This document shows, in pieces, positions 10,216 through 18,240 of a DNA stretch of 64,000 nucleotides. The notes below the pieces were generated by a model, which saw only the letters and a program-made list of their open reading frames with translations, had not been told where the DNA came from and searched no databases. The stretch comes from Treponema sp. (GTDB lineage Bacteria > Spirochaetota > Spirochaetia > Treponematales > Treponemataceae). Where the stretch lies: positions 52,680-116,679 of the forward strand of contig JAILKS010000069.1 of assembly GCA_024693715.1 (NCBI GenBank), written 5' to 3'. A program made the translations under genes and the position numbers. The first letter of the stretch is position 1, and each line of letters starts with the position of its first letter.

Positions 10216-11406
10216 TTATAATACCGTTAAAGTATCAATATTTACTTCTTCATATTTTCCAGGTTCATCACCTGATTCTTCACAACGTGAAGCATTAACT
10301 ACAAATCCGCACATTATCAAAGTGACAATAATTGAAGAACCGCCTACAGAAAAGAAAGGTAAAGGAATTCCTGTTGACGGAAGCATTCCGCAGACAACCA
10401 TAATATTAATGATTGACTGAAGAAAAATTACAGAGACGCATCCAAATGAACCGTAAGCGGCAAATCTTGACGGACATCTGAATGCGGCTCTGTAACCACG
10501 CAAAGCAAAAAAGATGAGCATAGCCAGATAAGCTATTACACCAACAAACCCCATCGATTCAGACCATCCGGCAAAAATGTAATCCGCCTGAACTTCAGGA
10601 ATACTATTTAATTTTGACAAGCCTCTTCCGATTCCTACTCCCCATAAACCGCCTGCACTTATAGCATTTTTTGCGGCATTAACCTGGTAGTTAAACGAGC
10701 CACTGCCTTCAGCTGGTCGGAGGAAACCAACTATACGCTCAATGCGATACTGTTCAGATGCAATCATTATGATTACAACTGGAATTGCCAGTATTAAAAA
10801 CGGCCAGAACCATTTCAATTTTGAACCGCTCACAAAGAACATAAGAAGACCGATCATCGTCAGGAAGATACTTGTCGAAAAATCTTTCTGAAACAAAACA
10901 ACTATAACAAAAGCAAGGAAAACTCCCACGCAAGGAAGAACATCCCTGTCTTTTTCATTTGTAATTTCAAACTGTTTTTCAAAATAATTTGCAAGATAAA
11001 TAACTAGTGTAAATTTCACAAGCTCTGATGACTGGAATGTAAAATTGAACGGAAGTTTAAGCCATCGTCTTGCACCATTTTTTTCAACCGATAAAAACGG
11101 AATGTAAGTTAAAACACAAAGAACAAAGGACACAATTACAATAAGCATTATAAGCTTCTTAATAACTTTTATATCGGTAAACATAAAGAATAAAAAGAAA
11201 GCAAAGCCTACTGCAGAACAGGCAAGCTGTCTCTTTACGAAATAAAAAGAATCGTTATTAAAAAAGCGTGCTGCATAACTTTGAGAACATACAAAAACAG
11301 TAAATAAACCAAAACCCCATAAAAGAATTACAGAAACTAAAAAGCCAACATCAATTTTATTATATTTTTCAGAAGGTTTCATTGCAAAAAATGTATATGA
11401 ATTCAT
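10216..11406 (-). CDS. ftsW: SEDS-family septal glycosyltransferase FtsW
   Basis: A 396-aa polytopic protein of the SEDS family with about ten membrane spans; it polymerises septal peptidoglycan together with a class B PBP. Family hallmarks include GARRWLKLPFNFTFQSSEL, KDFSTSIFL, RIVGFLRPAEGSGSFNYQ (the usual R-x-x-x-F-x-x-P region) and GIPLPFFSVGGSSIIV. It begins immediately after the murF stop codon (TAAATG), with GGAGG about 10 nt upstream inside murF. No ftsI-type transpeptidase gene accompanies it here. Confidence 0.95.
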   Translation of the reverse strand: MNSYTFFAMKPSEKYNKIDVGFLVSVILLWGFGLFTVFVCSQSYAARFFNNDSFYFVKRQLACSAVGFAFFLFFMFTDIKVIKKLIMLIVIVSFVLCVLTYIPFLSVEKNGARRWLKLPFNFTFQSSELVKFTLVIYLANYFEKQFEITNEKDRDVLPCVGVFLAFVIVVLFQKDFSTSIFLTMIGLLMFFVSGSKLKWFWPFLILAIPVVIIMIASEQYRIERIVGFLRPAEGSGSFNYQVNAAKNAISAGGLWGVGIGRGLSKLNSIPEVQADYIFAGWSESMGFVGVIAYLAMLIFFALRGYRAAFRCPSRFAAYGSFGCVSVIFLQSIINIMVVCGMLPSTGIPLPFFSVGGSSIIVTLIMCGFVVNASRCEESGDEPGKYEEVNIDTLTVL

Positions 11407-12852
11407 TTATCGTAAACCTCCTTTTTTAATTAACGGAAGAAGTTTTTCAAGCTGCATTGAATGAGAACCCTTTAAAACAATCACTGATTTTTCTTCAACC
11501 ATTTCATTAATAGCTCCTGCAATTTCTTCAAAACTGTCAATCGATTCTCTGTAAGCAGAATTATTTAAATAATCCATATGCTCATTTTGAATTACTTCAT
11601 AAGCAGCTTTCATTTCCTCACCTACAAAGAAAACAAATCCTGCCTTTTTCTGAGCAATAAGCTTTCCGATTTTTGTATGAGCTTCCTTTGATTTTTCTCC
11701 AAGCTCCTTCATATCAGCAAGAACAAAAATGATTTTTCCGGTATTCTTAAGGCTTCCTGCAAATTCAATGACTTTCTCCATAGAATCAAGATTTGCATTA
11801 TAAAAATCCTTTAAAACAGTTACATTCTTTCCGTTAAGCTTTAACTGTTCTGTTTCCATTCTTCCGGAAAGTCCATTTAATTTTTCAAGTCCTTTCTTAA
11901 TGATTTTTGGACTTAATCCGCATTCTTCTGCAAGAGCAATAACCCCAAGACAATTTTCAAAATTATGCTCACCGCTTAGTTTCAGGTTTATCACAAGATT
12001 CGAAACACTGAAGGTTGTCCCCATCAATCCATTATCGCTGATAAATTTTACATCATATTCATCGCATACAGATTTTCCAAATTTAACAACCTTTCCTTTT
12101 ACCTGCTCTGTACAAAAATCTGCAAAAGCATCGGCAGCAGGAACAAAAGCAGCGCCATTTTTATTGATATAAGCAAGTGATTTTCTTTTTTCTTCAGCTA
12201 TGTTTTTCTGTGAACCAAGTATTCCAATATGGGCTGTACCTATGTTTGTAATTATTCCATAATTTGATTTTAAAACCTTAGATATTTCACCGATTTCATT
12301 AACACGGTTCATTCCCATTTCAAAAATACCGATTCTATGATTTTTTCTTATCTGGAATACAGATAACGGCAAACCTGTTTCTGAGTTGAAATTTCCTTTT
12401 GTATAAACAACCTTTCTGCCATATTTTGCTTTAAATACAGAAACGAGCATTTCTTTAACTGTAGTTTTTCCACAGGAACCTGTTACGCTGATTTTTAAAA
12501 GAGACGGAAATTTTTCAACATAACATTCTGCAGCATCCTGAAGGGCTTTCATCGTCTGTTCAACAACAATAAATACTGTTTTAGGATAATCCTTTGAAAG
12601 AAGAACATAATTCTGTCTGAACTGTTCATATTCTGATTTCTTTACAAAAACAACCGAAGCACCTTTTTCCAGAGCCGATGGAATATATTTATGACCATTC
12701 TGATATTCACCAATTAATGGAACAAACAATGTATTTTTTACGACATTGCGGCTGTCTGTCTGAACCGATGTAAAATAACATTCTTTCGAGTCACCAATGA
12801 TTTTTCCACCAACAGCATTTAAAAGCTCATCGATTTTCAGCAAAGATTTCAT
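11407..12852 (-). CDS. murF: UDP-MurNAc-tripeptide--D-Ala-D-Ala ligase MurF
   Basis: A 481-aa Mur ligase that adds D-Ala-D-Ala to the UDP-MurNAc tripeptide with ATP in the cytoplasm. The ATP-binding loop is SVTGSCGKTTVKEMLVSVF at about residue 125, followed by KGNFNSETGLPLSV and FEMGMNRVNEIGEIS, which are typical of MurF. The C-terminal domain carries VLKDFYNANLDSM and VLADMKELG. It overlaps the ftsL stop by 1 nt. It is the only Mur ligase in this cluster. Confidence 0.94.
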   Translation of the reverse strand: MKSLLKIDELLNAVGGKIIGDSKECYFTSVQTDSRNVVKNTLFVPLIGEYQNGHKYIPSALEKGASVVFVKKSEYEQFRQNYVLLSKDYPKTVFIVVEQTMKALQDAAECYVEKFPSLLKISVTGSCGKTTVKEMLVSVFKAKYGRKVVYTKGNFNSETGLPLSVFQIRKNHRIGIFEMGMNRVNEIGEISKVLKSNYGIITNIGTAHIGILGSQKNIAEEKRKSLAYINKNGAAFVPAADAFADFCTEQVKGKVVKFGKSVCDEYDVKFISDNGLMGTTFSVSNLVINLKLSGEHNFENCLGVIALAEECGLSPKIIKKGLEKLNGLSGRMETEQLKLNGKNVTVLKDFYNANLDSMEKVIEFAGSLKNTGKIIFVLADMKELGEKSKEAHTKIGKLIAQKKAGFVFFVGEEMKAAYEVIQNEHMDYLNNSAYRESIDSFEEIAGAINEMVEEKSVIVLKGSHSMQLEKLLPLIKKGGLR

Positions 12853-13166
12853 TACTTCCGTTCTCCTGTCATTTCAACACGGATAATATCTTCACTTTGA
12901 GCTTTATGCATCCCAAGTTCTTCCGTTGCAATTTTTTCTATCCTTTCTGCACTTGTAAGAATGCTTATATCACTCACAAGGCGTTTATTTTCTTCAATAA
13001 GCTGTTCCTGTTTTCTTTCAAGATCACTTATCTCTTTTGATAAGTCTGTATATTTTTTTGCCTGAAAAGCATATACACCCCAAAGAAGAGGAATTGTAAC
13101 TGCAAAAATACAGATGAGAAATGCCCTTAAAAATTCTTTACCTTTTAATTTAGTTTCTTTTTTCAT
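12852..13166 (-). CDS. ftsL: FtsL/DivIC-type divisome protein
   Basis: A 104-aa protein with a short basic cytoplasmic start, one membrane span (about residues 13-33, FLICIFAVTIPLLWGVYAF) and a coiled coil of about 40 residues (DLSKEISDLERKQEQLIEEN). This is the architecture of FtsL and DivIC, which pair with FtsQ in the divisome. These proteins have little sequence conservation, so the call rests on architecture plus the position between rsmH and the murF-ftsW pair. It begins directly after the rsmH stop. Confidence 0.8.
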   Translation of the reverse strand: MKKETKLKGKEFLRAFLICIFAVTIPLLWGVYAFQAKKYTDLSKEISDLERKQEQLIEENKRLVSDISILTSAERIEKIATEELGMHKAQSEDIIRVEMTGERK

Positions 13167-14144
13167 TTAACATGCCTCTAACCTGTACTTATCTGCATTT
13201 CTGATTTTGCGTATAACACGAAGCTTTGCACTTCTAGAAGGAGAATTTTCCTTGATTTCATTTTCAGAAGGACAAATTGGTTTTCTTGTAAGGATTTGAG
13301 CACAAGGCTCTCCGCCACATCTGCACACAGCAACTTCCGGCGGACATACACATTTTTTACCTAAATTTCTGAAATAATTTTTTACAATACGGTCTTCCAG
13401 AGAATGGAAGGTTATAACTCCCATTTTTCCACCGTTTTTCAAATCATTGAATGCTGAATGAAGTGCAGAAGGAAGTCTTTTCAACTCCGAATTAACTGCA
13501 ATTCTCAAAGCCTGAAAGGTTCTTGTTGCCGGATGAATATTGCCATAGCGATAACCAGCAGGTACAGCATCCCATATAATTTGAGCAAGTGCCTTGGAAG
13601 ACTCTATTTTCCCACCCTGTCTTGCCTGAACAATTGCTTTAGATATTTTTCTGCTTAATTTTTCTTCACCATATAAATAAATTAAATCTGCAAGCTCTTC
13701 TTCACTCAAATTATTTATAAGATCTGCAGCAGATTTTTCGGTATTCTCATTCAATCTCATATCAAGCTTTTCATCATATCTGAAAGAAAAACCTCTTTCC
13801 GACTTTTCATAATGAAAAACAGATATTCCAAGATCAAACAAAATTAAATCAGGTTTTTCATATTCTGACGGATAGTTATCATAAAAATCATTAAACCATC
13901 CGTTGTAAAACTTCACTCTGTCACCAAATGACGAAAGACGTTCTTTAGCTCTCTGCTGAATTACCTTATCAGCATCAAGTCCAATTACATTCAGATTTTT
14001 ATATTTTGAAAGGAAATTATAAGTATGACCGCCTTCACCAAGAGTTGAATCAATCATCAAAGCATGATTTTCATAAGGTTCTCCCACCGGTGAAAGCCAT
14101 TCGAGACATTCATTTAATAAAACAGGCGTATGTACAATTTCCAT
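13167..14144 (-). CDS. rsmH: 16S rRNA m4C1402 methyltransferase RsmH (MraW)
   Basis: A 325-aa SAM-dependent methyltransferase that N4-methylates C1402 in 16S rRNA. It begins with HTPVLLNECLEWLSP, has the SAM motif DSTLGEGGHTYNFLS, LILFDLGISVFHYEKSERGF and the C-terminal ITFHSLEDRIVKNYF, all signatures of RsmH. It lies 12 nt after mraZ, the usual neighbour, at the head of the division cluster. Confidence 0.96.
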   Translation of the reverse strand: MEIVHTPVLLNECLEWLSPVGEPYENHALMIDSTLGEGGHTYNFLSKYKNLNVIGLDADKVIQQRAKERLSSFGDRVKFYNGWFNDFYDNYPSEYEKPDLILFDLGISVFHYEKSERGFSFRYDEKLDMRLNENTEKSAADLINNLSEEELADLIYLYGEEKLSRKISKAIVQARQGGKIESSKALAQIIWDAVPAGYRYGNIHPATRTFQALRIAVNSELKRLPSALHSAFNDLKNGGKMGVITFHSLEDRIVKNYFRNLGKKCVCPPEVAVCRCGGEPCAQILTRKPICPSENEIKENSPSRSAKLRVIRKIRNADKYRLEAC

Positions 14145-14156
14145 TTAATTTAACTG

Positions 14157-14600
14157 TTAAAAATTAATATCATTAAATTCTTCCGCAGCATCACGGAAGG
14201 AATCTTCGCTTGCAGTAAGGTACTCGCTGTATGTAGCTGCATCCCACAATTCAATATACTTTGCAATTCCAAGGACAGTACATTCTTTAGAAAGGCTGGC
14301 ATATTCACGAAGACTCTGTGGTATTGAAAGTCGTCCGGTTTTATCAAATTCAACCTGTTGCGCCGGAGCAATAAAATGTCTTATTACATCAAGATTCTTT
14401 TTTTTCATCATCGATGCATTTGCCATTATTTTCGACGCAAACGATTCCCATTCTTCTAGAGTAAAAAGCCATAAGCAGCGATCTAAACCCTTGGTAACCA
14501 TAAGTACATTCTGGTTAACGGCTGTCCTCAATTTAACAGGAAATGAGACACGGCCTTTTTCATCCAGCGTATTATTGTATTCACCAGTTAACAGATTCAT
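14157..14600 (-). CDS. mraZ: Transcriptional regulator MraZ
   Basis: A 147-aa protein with two AbrB/SpoVT-like half domains: DEKGRVSFPVKLR in the N-terminal half and DKTGRLSIPQSLREYA in the C-terminal half. MraZ forms a ring and represses the division and cell-wall operon it heads. The ATG at 14600 is preferred over a GTG two codons upstream, because that GTG lies inside a GTGG operator box. The ribosome site is weak and overlaps box 1, so MraZ binding could also affect translation initiation; this last point is inference. Confidence 0.95.
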   Translation of the reverse strand: MNLLTGEYNNTLDEKGRVSFPVKLRTAVNQNVLMVTKGLDRCLWLFTLEEWESFASKIMANASMMKKKNLDVIRHFIAPAQQVEFDKTGRLSIPQSLREYASLSKECTVLGIAKYIELWDAATYSEYLTASEDSFRDAAEEFNDINF

Positions 14601-14602
14601 AC

Positions 14603-14636
14603 CCACTTATTACCACTTTTTACCACTATTTCCCAC
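14603..14636 (-). promoter_or_regulatory. MraZ operator: four GTGG boxes at 10-bp period
   Basis: On the minus strand the tetramer GTGG occurs four times, with its plus-strand complement CCAC at 14603-14606, 14613-14616, 14623-14626 and 14633-14636. The spacing is exactly one helical turn, with A/T-rich filler between boxes. MraZ of E. coli and mycoplasmas is known to bind short G-rich direct repeats with a 10-bp period just upstream of mraZ. The array spans the region between the predicted transcription start and the mraZ ATG. Confidence 0.85.
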
Positions 14637-14645
14637 TTACCTATC

Positions 14646-14673
14646 ATTTTATAGTAAAAAATTCTAAAGTCAA
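14646..14673 (-). promoter_or_regulatory. Promoter of the mraZ division operon
   Basis: The minus strand has TTGACT (14673-14668), a 16-nt spacer and TAAAAT (14651-14646), each 5 of 6 to the sigma70 consensus. The predicted start is near 14639, directly in front of the four GTGG boxes, so bound MraZ would block promoter escape. Confidence 0.75.
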
Positions 14674-14781
14674 CGCATTTTTTAACAGATAATTAAAAAA
14701 AGAAGCTTTTTTTTATCTTTTTTCCGCTACATCTTTATACTTTTATTTCGTATAGCACCATATATAGTAGGATTAACAAAT

Positions 14782-15486
14782 TTGGAACACTATTCTATCA
14801 ACACTTACAATGAAAGCAGTCTTCATAACACCTTAAAGGCCTTTTATGCCCGCTTATATGACGGAAAAACCGAAGTAAAAGCAGACAGACATATATATGA
14901 TGTTTTAACGAAGGATGGAACGGTAATTGAAATACAGACTAAAAACCTGTCAAAGCTATACGGCAAGCTTTCTGATACACTTTCAAAAGGTCACAGGGTA
15001 AAACTCATCTATCCTCTCATATACCGCACTCGTATAATAACGACAGACGAAAATGGAAATAAAATATCATCTAGATTAAGCCCCAAAAAAGGATGTATAT
15101 ATGACATGTTCAGAGAACTGACGGGCTTATATTCAATTCTGCTGAATCCTGACTTTACGCTTGAAGTTATAAAAATCAACATGATAGAACACCGCATAAA
15201 ATATAAAGAACCGGTACAGACTGCAAATAAAAGCAGAAGGTTCAAACGCGACTGGCTCAAGGTAAACAAACGTCTTGAAGAAATAATAGAAACGTATACC
15301 TTTAATTCACCTGAGGATTACTTAAAGCTTCTGCCGGAGAATTTGCCTGAGGAATTTTGTGCAAAGGATTTTAATCTTCCAAAATATGCACATCTTATTA
15401 TCTGGGTTTTAGTACGAATGGAAGTTATACGACAGACCGGAATAAAAAAACGAAGCAGATATTATAAAATCACTGAAAGACAATAA
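14782..15486 (+). CDS. Uncharacterised PD-(D/E)xK nuclease-like protein
   Basis: A 234-aa protein I do not recognise by name. It starts at a TTG with AGGA 9 nt upstream. The N-terminal part resembles a restriction-endonuclease-like core: E31, then D35 and D40 in VKADRHIYDV, and E50-I-Q-T-K54 in GTVIEIQTKNL. It lacks the exact E-x-K and shows E-x-Q-T-K instead. The middle is basic (KSRRFKRDWLKVNKRLEE). The C-terminus (HLIIWVLVRMEVIRQTG, KKRSRYYKI) looks like a winged-helix or DNA-contacting tail. It is transcribed divergently from mraZ. A DNA repair or processing role is only a guess; activity is unproven. Confidence 0.6.
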   Translation: MEHYSINTYNESSLHNTLKAFYARLYDGKTEVKADRHIYDVLTKDGTVIEIQTKNLSKLYGKLSDTLSKGHRVKLIYPLIYRTRIITTDENGNKISSRLSPKKGCIYDMFRELTGLYSILLNPDFTLEVIKINMIEHRIKYKEPVQTANKSRRFKRDWLKVNKRLEEIIETYTFNSPEDYLKLLPENLPEEFCAKDFNLPKYAHLIIWVLVRMEVIRQTGIKKRSRYYKITERQ

Positions 15487-15510
15487 TCATTCATTCTATT
15501 AAATAAGCAT

Positions 15511-15546
15511 AAAAAAAGGACCTTGAATTAAATCAAAGTCCTTTTT
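15511..15546. terminator. Bidirectional terminator
   Basis: An inverted repeat, AAAAAGGAC and TTGA paired with TCAA and GTCCTTTTT around a 6-nt loop, is flanked by A and T runs on either side. It lies between the convergent genes ending at 15486 and 15570. Confidence 0.8.
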
Positions 15547-15569
15547 GGATTTGCATTTATGTCTTCCGG

Positions 15570-16286
15570 TTACCAGTTATCACTCATATCATCTTCGTCA
15601 TGATGTTCAAAATCATAAAGATCTGTTACAACACGAAGATCATCTAAATATAGATAATACTGGCCGCGTGCCTGCATAGGATTACAATCAACTCTAAAGC
15701 CCAATACTCTTAATCCAGGTTTATCACCATAGTATGCACTGCTCTGTACAATACCATGTTCTCCATCCGGACTAGGAGGAACAACACATGTTAATTTTTT
15801 CCATCCGCTGAAAGCAAGTGAACCCATGTAAAGCTCATAATTTCTGCCGAAATAGTCCTGAACTAAAACATACAATTCATGACTCTGATTTCGACCGCAT
15901 GCCCAAACAGAAATTGTTTTTACTGTTCCTTCTACTGGTAATGGTCTTCCAGAAGTAATTGTGAAAGAATCACGTCCTCTTCTGAAAAAGTCAACTCTTA
16001 TACCTAAAACTTCATCATCATCTTCAGGAGGATTCTTTTCATCTTCCGGTAAAGGTTCTTTCATTGCAGGTCCACCCGGGAAAAGTCTTCCTGCGATTAC
16101 ACCGTCATCTGCAGAGATGTGAACATACCAGGAACCTTCTCTTTCGAACTTATCGATAGAGATTTCACGCAAAGAAAGCATTGCAGAATCTGCACCAACT
16201 GTCTCTGGATTAGGCTCTGTAATTGTCTGAGCAGAAAGAAGTCCTGCTGCTGCTAATAATGTTAATAAAAATACTATCTTTTTCAT
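15570..16286 (-). CDS. FlaA-family flagellar filament outer layer protein (second copy)
   Basis: A 238-aa protein with a cleavable signal peptide ending LLSAQ near residue 20. It belongs to the spirochaetal FlaA family, the sheath protein around the periplasmic flagellar filament core. Family segments include VLGIRVDFFRRGRDSFTI, VKTISVWACGRNQSHEL, GSLAFSGWKKLTCVVP and YYLYLDDLRVVTD, with the jelly-roll-like pattern typical of FlaA. A proline/acid-rich insertion lies near residues 78-92, and the tail is very acidic. It overlaps the upstream flaA by 4 nt. Confidence 0.88.
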   Translation of the reverse strand: MKKIVFLLTLLAAAGLLSAQTITEPNPETVGADSAMLSLREISIDKFEREGSWYVHISADDGVIAGRLFPGGPAMKEPLPEDEKNPPEDDDEVLGIRVDFFRRGRDSFTITSGRPLPVEGTVKTISVWACGRNQSHELYVLVQDYFGRNYELYMGSLAFSGWKKLTCVVPPSPDGEHGIVQSSAYYGDKPGLRVLGFRVDCNPMQARGQYYLYLDDLRVVTDLYDFEHHDEDDMSDNW

Positions 16287-17032
16287 TTTCCGTTCCTTTC
16301 TGATGAATCATCCTCGAATGTTACATCTTTTAATTCATATCCATCATAAACAAATGACAATGCATTTGTAGTATACTTAAACTGGTCAAAGAAAATTACA
16401 AAGTTATCTACGTATTCCTGAGGATCTGTACGAACCCTGAAGCCTACGAAAACAAGATTTTCCGGACCACTTCTTAAATGAGAATGCTGCTGAATATAAC
16501 CAGGTACATTCACAATAATATTACGCCAGCCGTTGAATGCCAGAGTTCCTGCCTGAAGTACATGTACACGACCAGTTGCATCACGAAGAAGGATTTCAAG
16601 ATAATAGTTATAGTTTGCACCCCATACCCAGAAATCAAGGGTTGTTACATTACCGACAAATGGAACTTCAAAAGGCTTTCCATCAGCTTCAGGATAAATC
16701 TCAAACCAGTTATCACCCTTACGGTTAAAACGAGTTTTTACACCTAATACCTGTGCAGGAGTTGGATCTCCCTTACGAAGTACTTTCAAAGAATTTGGAC
16801 ATCCTTCATAATATCCCATTTTTGGATAATCACTAGCAATATAACGGCTAGTATTAACAGACCAGCTCCAATTATAACTAACACCGTTATACATATAATT
16901 CTGATCACTTTCAGAATCAAAAGTATCAATTACAAATGTCTCAATACTTCTTGAACTTGGCTGTGCTGCCACTGGAAGTCCAATAACTAAAAGACACGCA
17001 AGACCGATAAAGACTTTTAGTCCTCTTTTCAT
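16283..17032 (-). CDS. flaA: Flagellar filament outer layer protein FlaA
   Basis: A 249-aa FlaA sheath protein with a signal peptide (MKRGLKVFIGLACLLVIGLP) cleaved near AAQ. It carries VIDTFDSES, LGVKTRFNRKGDNWFEIYP, VTTLDFWVWGANYNYYLEI, GTLAFNGWRNIIVNVPGYI and FVGFRVRTDPQEY, the conserved FlaA blocks. FlaA stiffens the periplasmic flagellum and is exported by Sec rather than by the flagellar apparatus. A GGAG site precedes the ATG. Two promoter types lie upstream: a perfect sigma70 consensus and a sigma28-like box. Confidence 0.93.
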   Translation of the reverse strand: MKRGLKVFIGLACLLVIGLPVAAQPSSRSIETFVIDTFDSESDQNYMYNGVSYNWSWSVNTSRYIASDYPKMGYYEGCPNSLKVLRKGDPTPAQVLGVKTRFNRKGDNWFEIYPEADGKPFEVPFVGNVTTLDFWVWGANYNYYLEILLRDATGRVHVLQAGTLAFNGWRNIIVNVPGYIQQHSHLRSGPENLVFVGFRVRTDPQEYVDNFVIFFDQFKYTTNALSFVYDGYELKDVTFEDDSSERNGK

Positions 17033-17080
17033 GCAAAACTCCTTAAACTTTATCTTTCGATAAAAGATTACTTCATTATT

Positions 17081-17088
17081 ATATCGGC
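17081..17088 (-). promoter_or_regulatory. Sigma28-like -10 box upstream of flaA
   Basis: The minus strand reads GCCGATAT at 17088-17081, matching 7 of 8 of the flagellar sigma28 (FliA) -10 consensus GCCGATAA. The corresponding -35 region, TAATAATT with a 12-nt spacer, is only a partial match to TAAAGTTT. It overlaps a TATAAT that lacks a good -35. Flagellar late genes of treponemes are known to use FliA. Confidence 0.55.
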
Positions 17089-17115
17089 ATATTCATCGAA
17101 AATTATTACATTAAA

Positions 17116-17144
17116 ATTATATTTTCAATAAACTTCTTTGTCAA
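17116..17144 (-). promoter_or_regulatory. Perfect-consensus sigma70 promoter for flaA
   Basis: The minus strand contains TTGACA (17144-17139), exactly 17 nt, then TATAAT (17121-17116). Both hexamers and the spacing match the sigma70 consensus exactly. The predicted start near 17109 gives a flaA leader of about 77 nt. Such perfect promoters are usually very strong, in keeping with an abundant sheath protein. Confidence 0.8.
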
Positions 17145-17154
17145 ACACTTCTTA

Positions 17155-17183
17155 TTGAATAAAAGCCTGTTTTAAACTATTAT
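17155..17183 (+). promoter_or_regulatory. fba promoter
   Basis: TTGAAT (17155-17160), a 17-nt spacer and TATTAT (17178-17183) give a sigma70-type promoter with a start near 17190 and a leader of about 44 nt. It diverges from the flaA promoters. Confidence 0.6.
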
Positions 17184-17198
17184 ACAGTATAAAGAACC

Positions 17199-17219
17199 GC
17201 CGGCATCTATATGACCGGC
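17199..17219 (+). other. Hairpin in the fba leader next to the ribosome site
   Basis: GCCGG (17199-17203) and CCGGC (17215-17219) can pair around an 11-nt loop, ending directly before the AAAGGATG ribosome site of fba. It may stabilise the mRNA 5' end or modulate initiation. The element is short and its significance is uncertain. Confidence 0.4.
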
Positions 17220-17233
17220 AAAAGGATGTATAA

Positions 17234-18238
17234 ATGGCTAACATTAGTTATAAAGAACTTGGTCTTGTAAACACACGTGATATGTTTGCAAAGGCTATTA
17301 AGGGTGGATATGCAATTCCTGCATATAACTTCAATAACATGGAACAGATGCAGGCTATTATTCAGGCTTGTGTTGAAACAAAGTCTCCTGTAATTCTGCA
17401 GGTTTCTAAGGGTGCACGCGCTTATGCAGACAAGTACATCTTGCGCAATATGGCACGCGGAGCTGTTGAATATGCTCACGAACTTGGATGTGATATTCCA
17501 ATCGTTCTTCACCTTGACCACGGTCCAAACTTCGAAGTTGCAAAAGACTGTATCGATAACGGATTCTCTTCTGTTATGATTGATGGTTCTGCCCTTCCAT
17601 ACGATGAAAACGTTGCACTTACAAAGCAGGTTGTTGACTATGCTCACCAGTTCGACGTAACAGTTGAAGCAGAACTTGGTGTACTTGGCGGTGTAGAAGA
17701 TGACGTTGCTGCTGAAGAATCAAAATACACAAAACCGGAAGAAGTTGTAGACTTCACTTCTAAAACAGGATGTGACTCACTTGCAATTTCTATCGGTACT
17801 TCACACGGACGCTGTAAGTTCACTCCAGCTCAGTGTACACGCACTGCTGACGGTGTTCTTATTCCTCCTCCACTGGCTTTCAACGTTCTTGAAGAAATTG
17901 AAAAGCAGCTCCCAGGATTCCCAATCGTACTTCACGGTTCTTCTTCTGTTCCTGTTGAATATGTAAAGATTATTGAACAGTACGGCGGAAAGATTCCTGA
18001 TTCAGTTGGTATTCCAGAGGAACAGCTCCGCAAGGCTGCTAAGTCTGCTGTATGTAAGATTAACATCGACTCTGATGGTCGTCTTGCAATGACTGCAGCT
18101 GTAAGAAAGTTCCTTGCAGAAAATCCGGAAGCTTTCGACCCACGCCAGTTCCTTTCTGCTGCACGTGACGAAGCAAAGAAGATGTACATGCACAAGAATA
18201 TAGAGGTATTAGGCTCAGCTGGCCACGCCCTCGACTAA
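17234..18238 (+). CDS. fba: Class II fructose-bisphosphate aldolase
   Basis: A 334-aa class II aldolase that reversibly cleaves fructose 1,6-bisphosphate into DHAP and glyceraldehyde 3-phosphate, with Zn2+ as cofactor. The zinc/catalytic segment IPIVLHLDHGPNFEVAKDCI (D95, H96), SVMIDGSALPYDENV, VEAELGVLGGVEDD, LAISIGTSHGRCKF and VLHGSSSVP are all present. The length fits class IIB. Codon use is biased towards ending in C or T, as in highly expressed genes, unlike most neighbours. It stands alone between divergent flaA and convergent aroF. Confidence 0.97.
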   Translation: MANISYKELGLVNTRDMFAKAIKGGYAIPAYNFNNMEQMQAIIQACVETKSPVILQVSKGARAYADKYILRNMARGAVEYAHELGCDIPIVLHLDHGPNFEVAKDCIDNGFSSVMIDGSALPYDENVALTKQVVDYAHQFDVTVEAELGVLGGVEDDVAAEESKYTKPEEVVDFTSKTGCDSLAISIGTSHGRCKFTPAQCTRTADGVLIPPPLAFNVLEEIEKQLPGFPIVLHGSSSVPVEYVKIIEQYGGKIPDSVGIPEEQLRKAAKSAVCKINIDSDGRLAMTAAVRKFLAENPEAFDPRQFLSAARDEAKKMYMHKNIEVLGSAGHALD

Positions 18239-18240
18239 GC

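Noticed and set aside
14601..14606. GTG start for MraZ two codons upstream of the ATG
   Set aside because: The GTG is part of a periodic GTGG box and has no ribosome site at a suitable distance; the ATG at 14600 gives the usual MraZ N-terminus.
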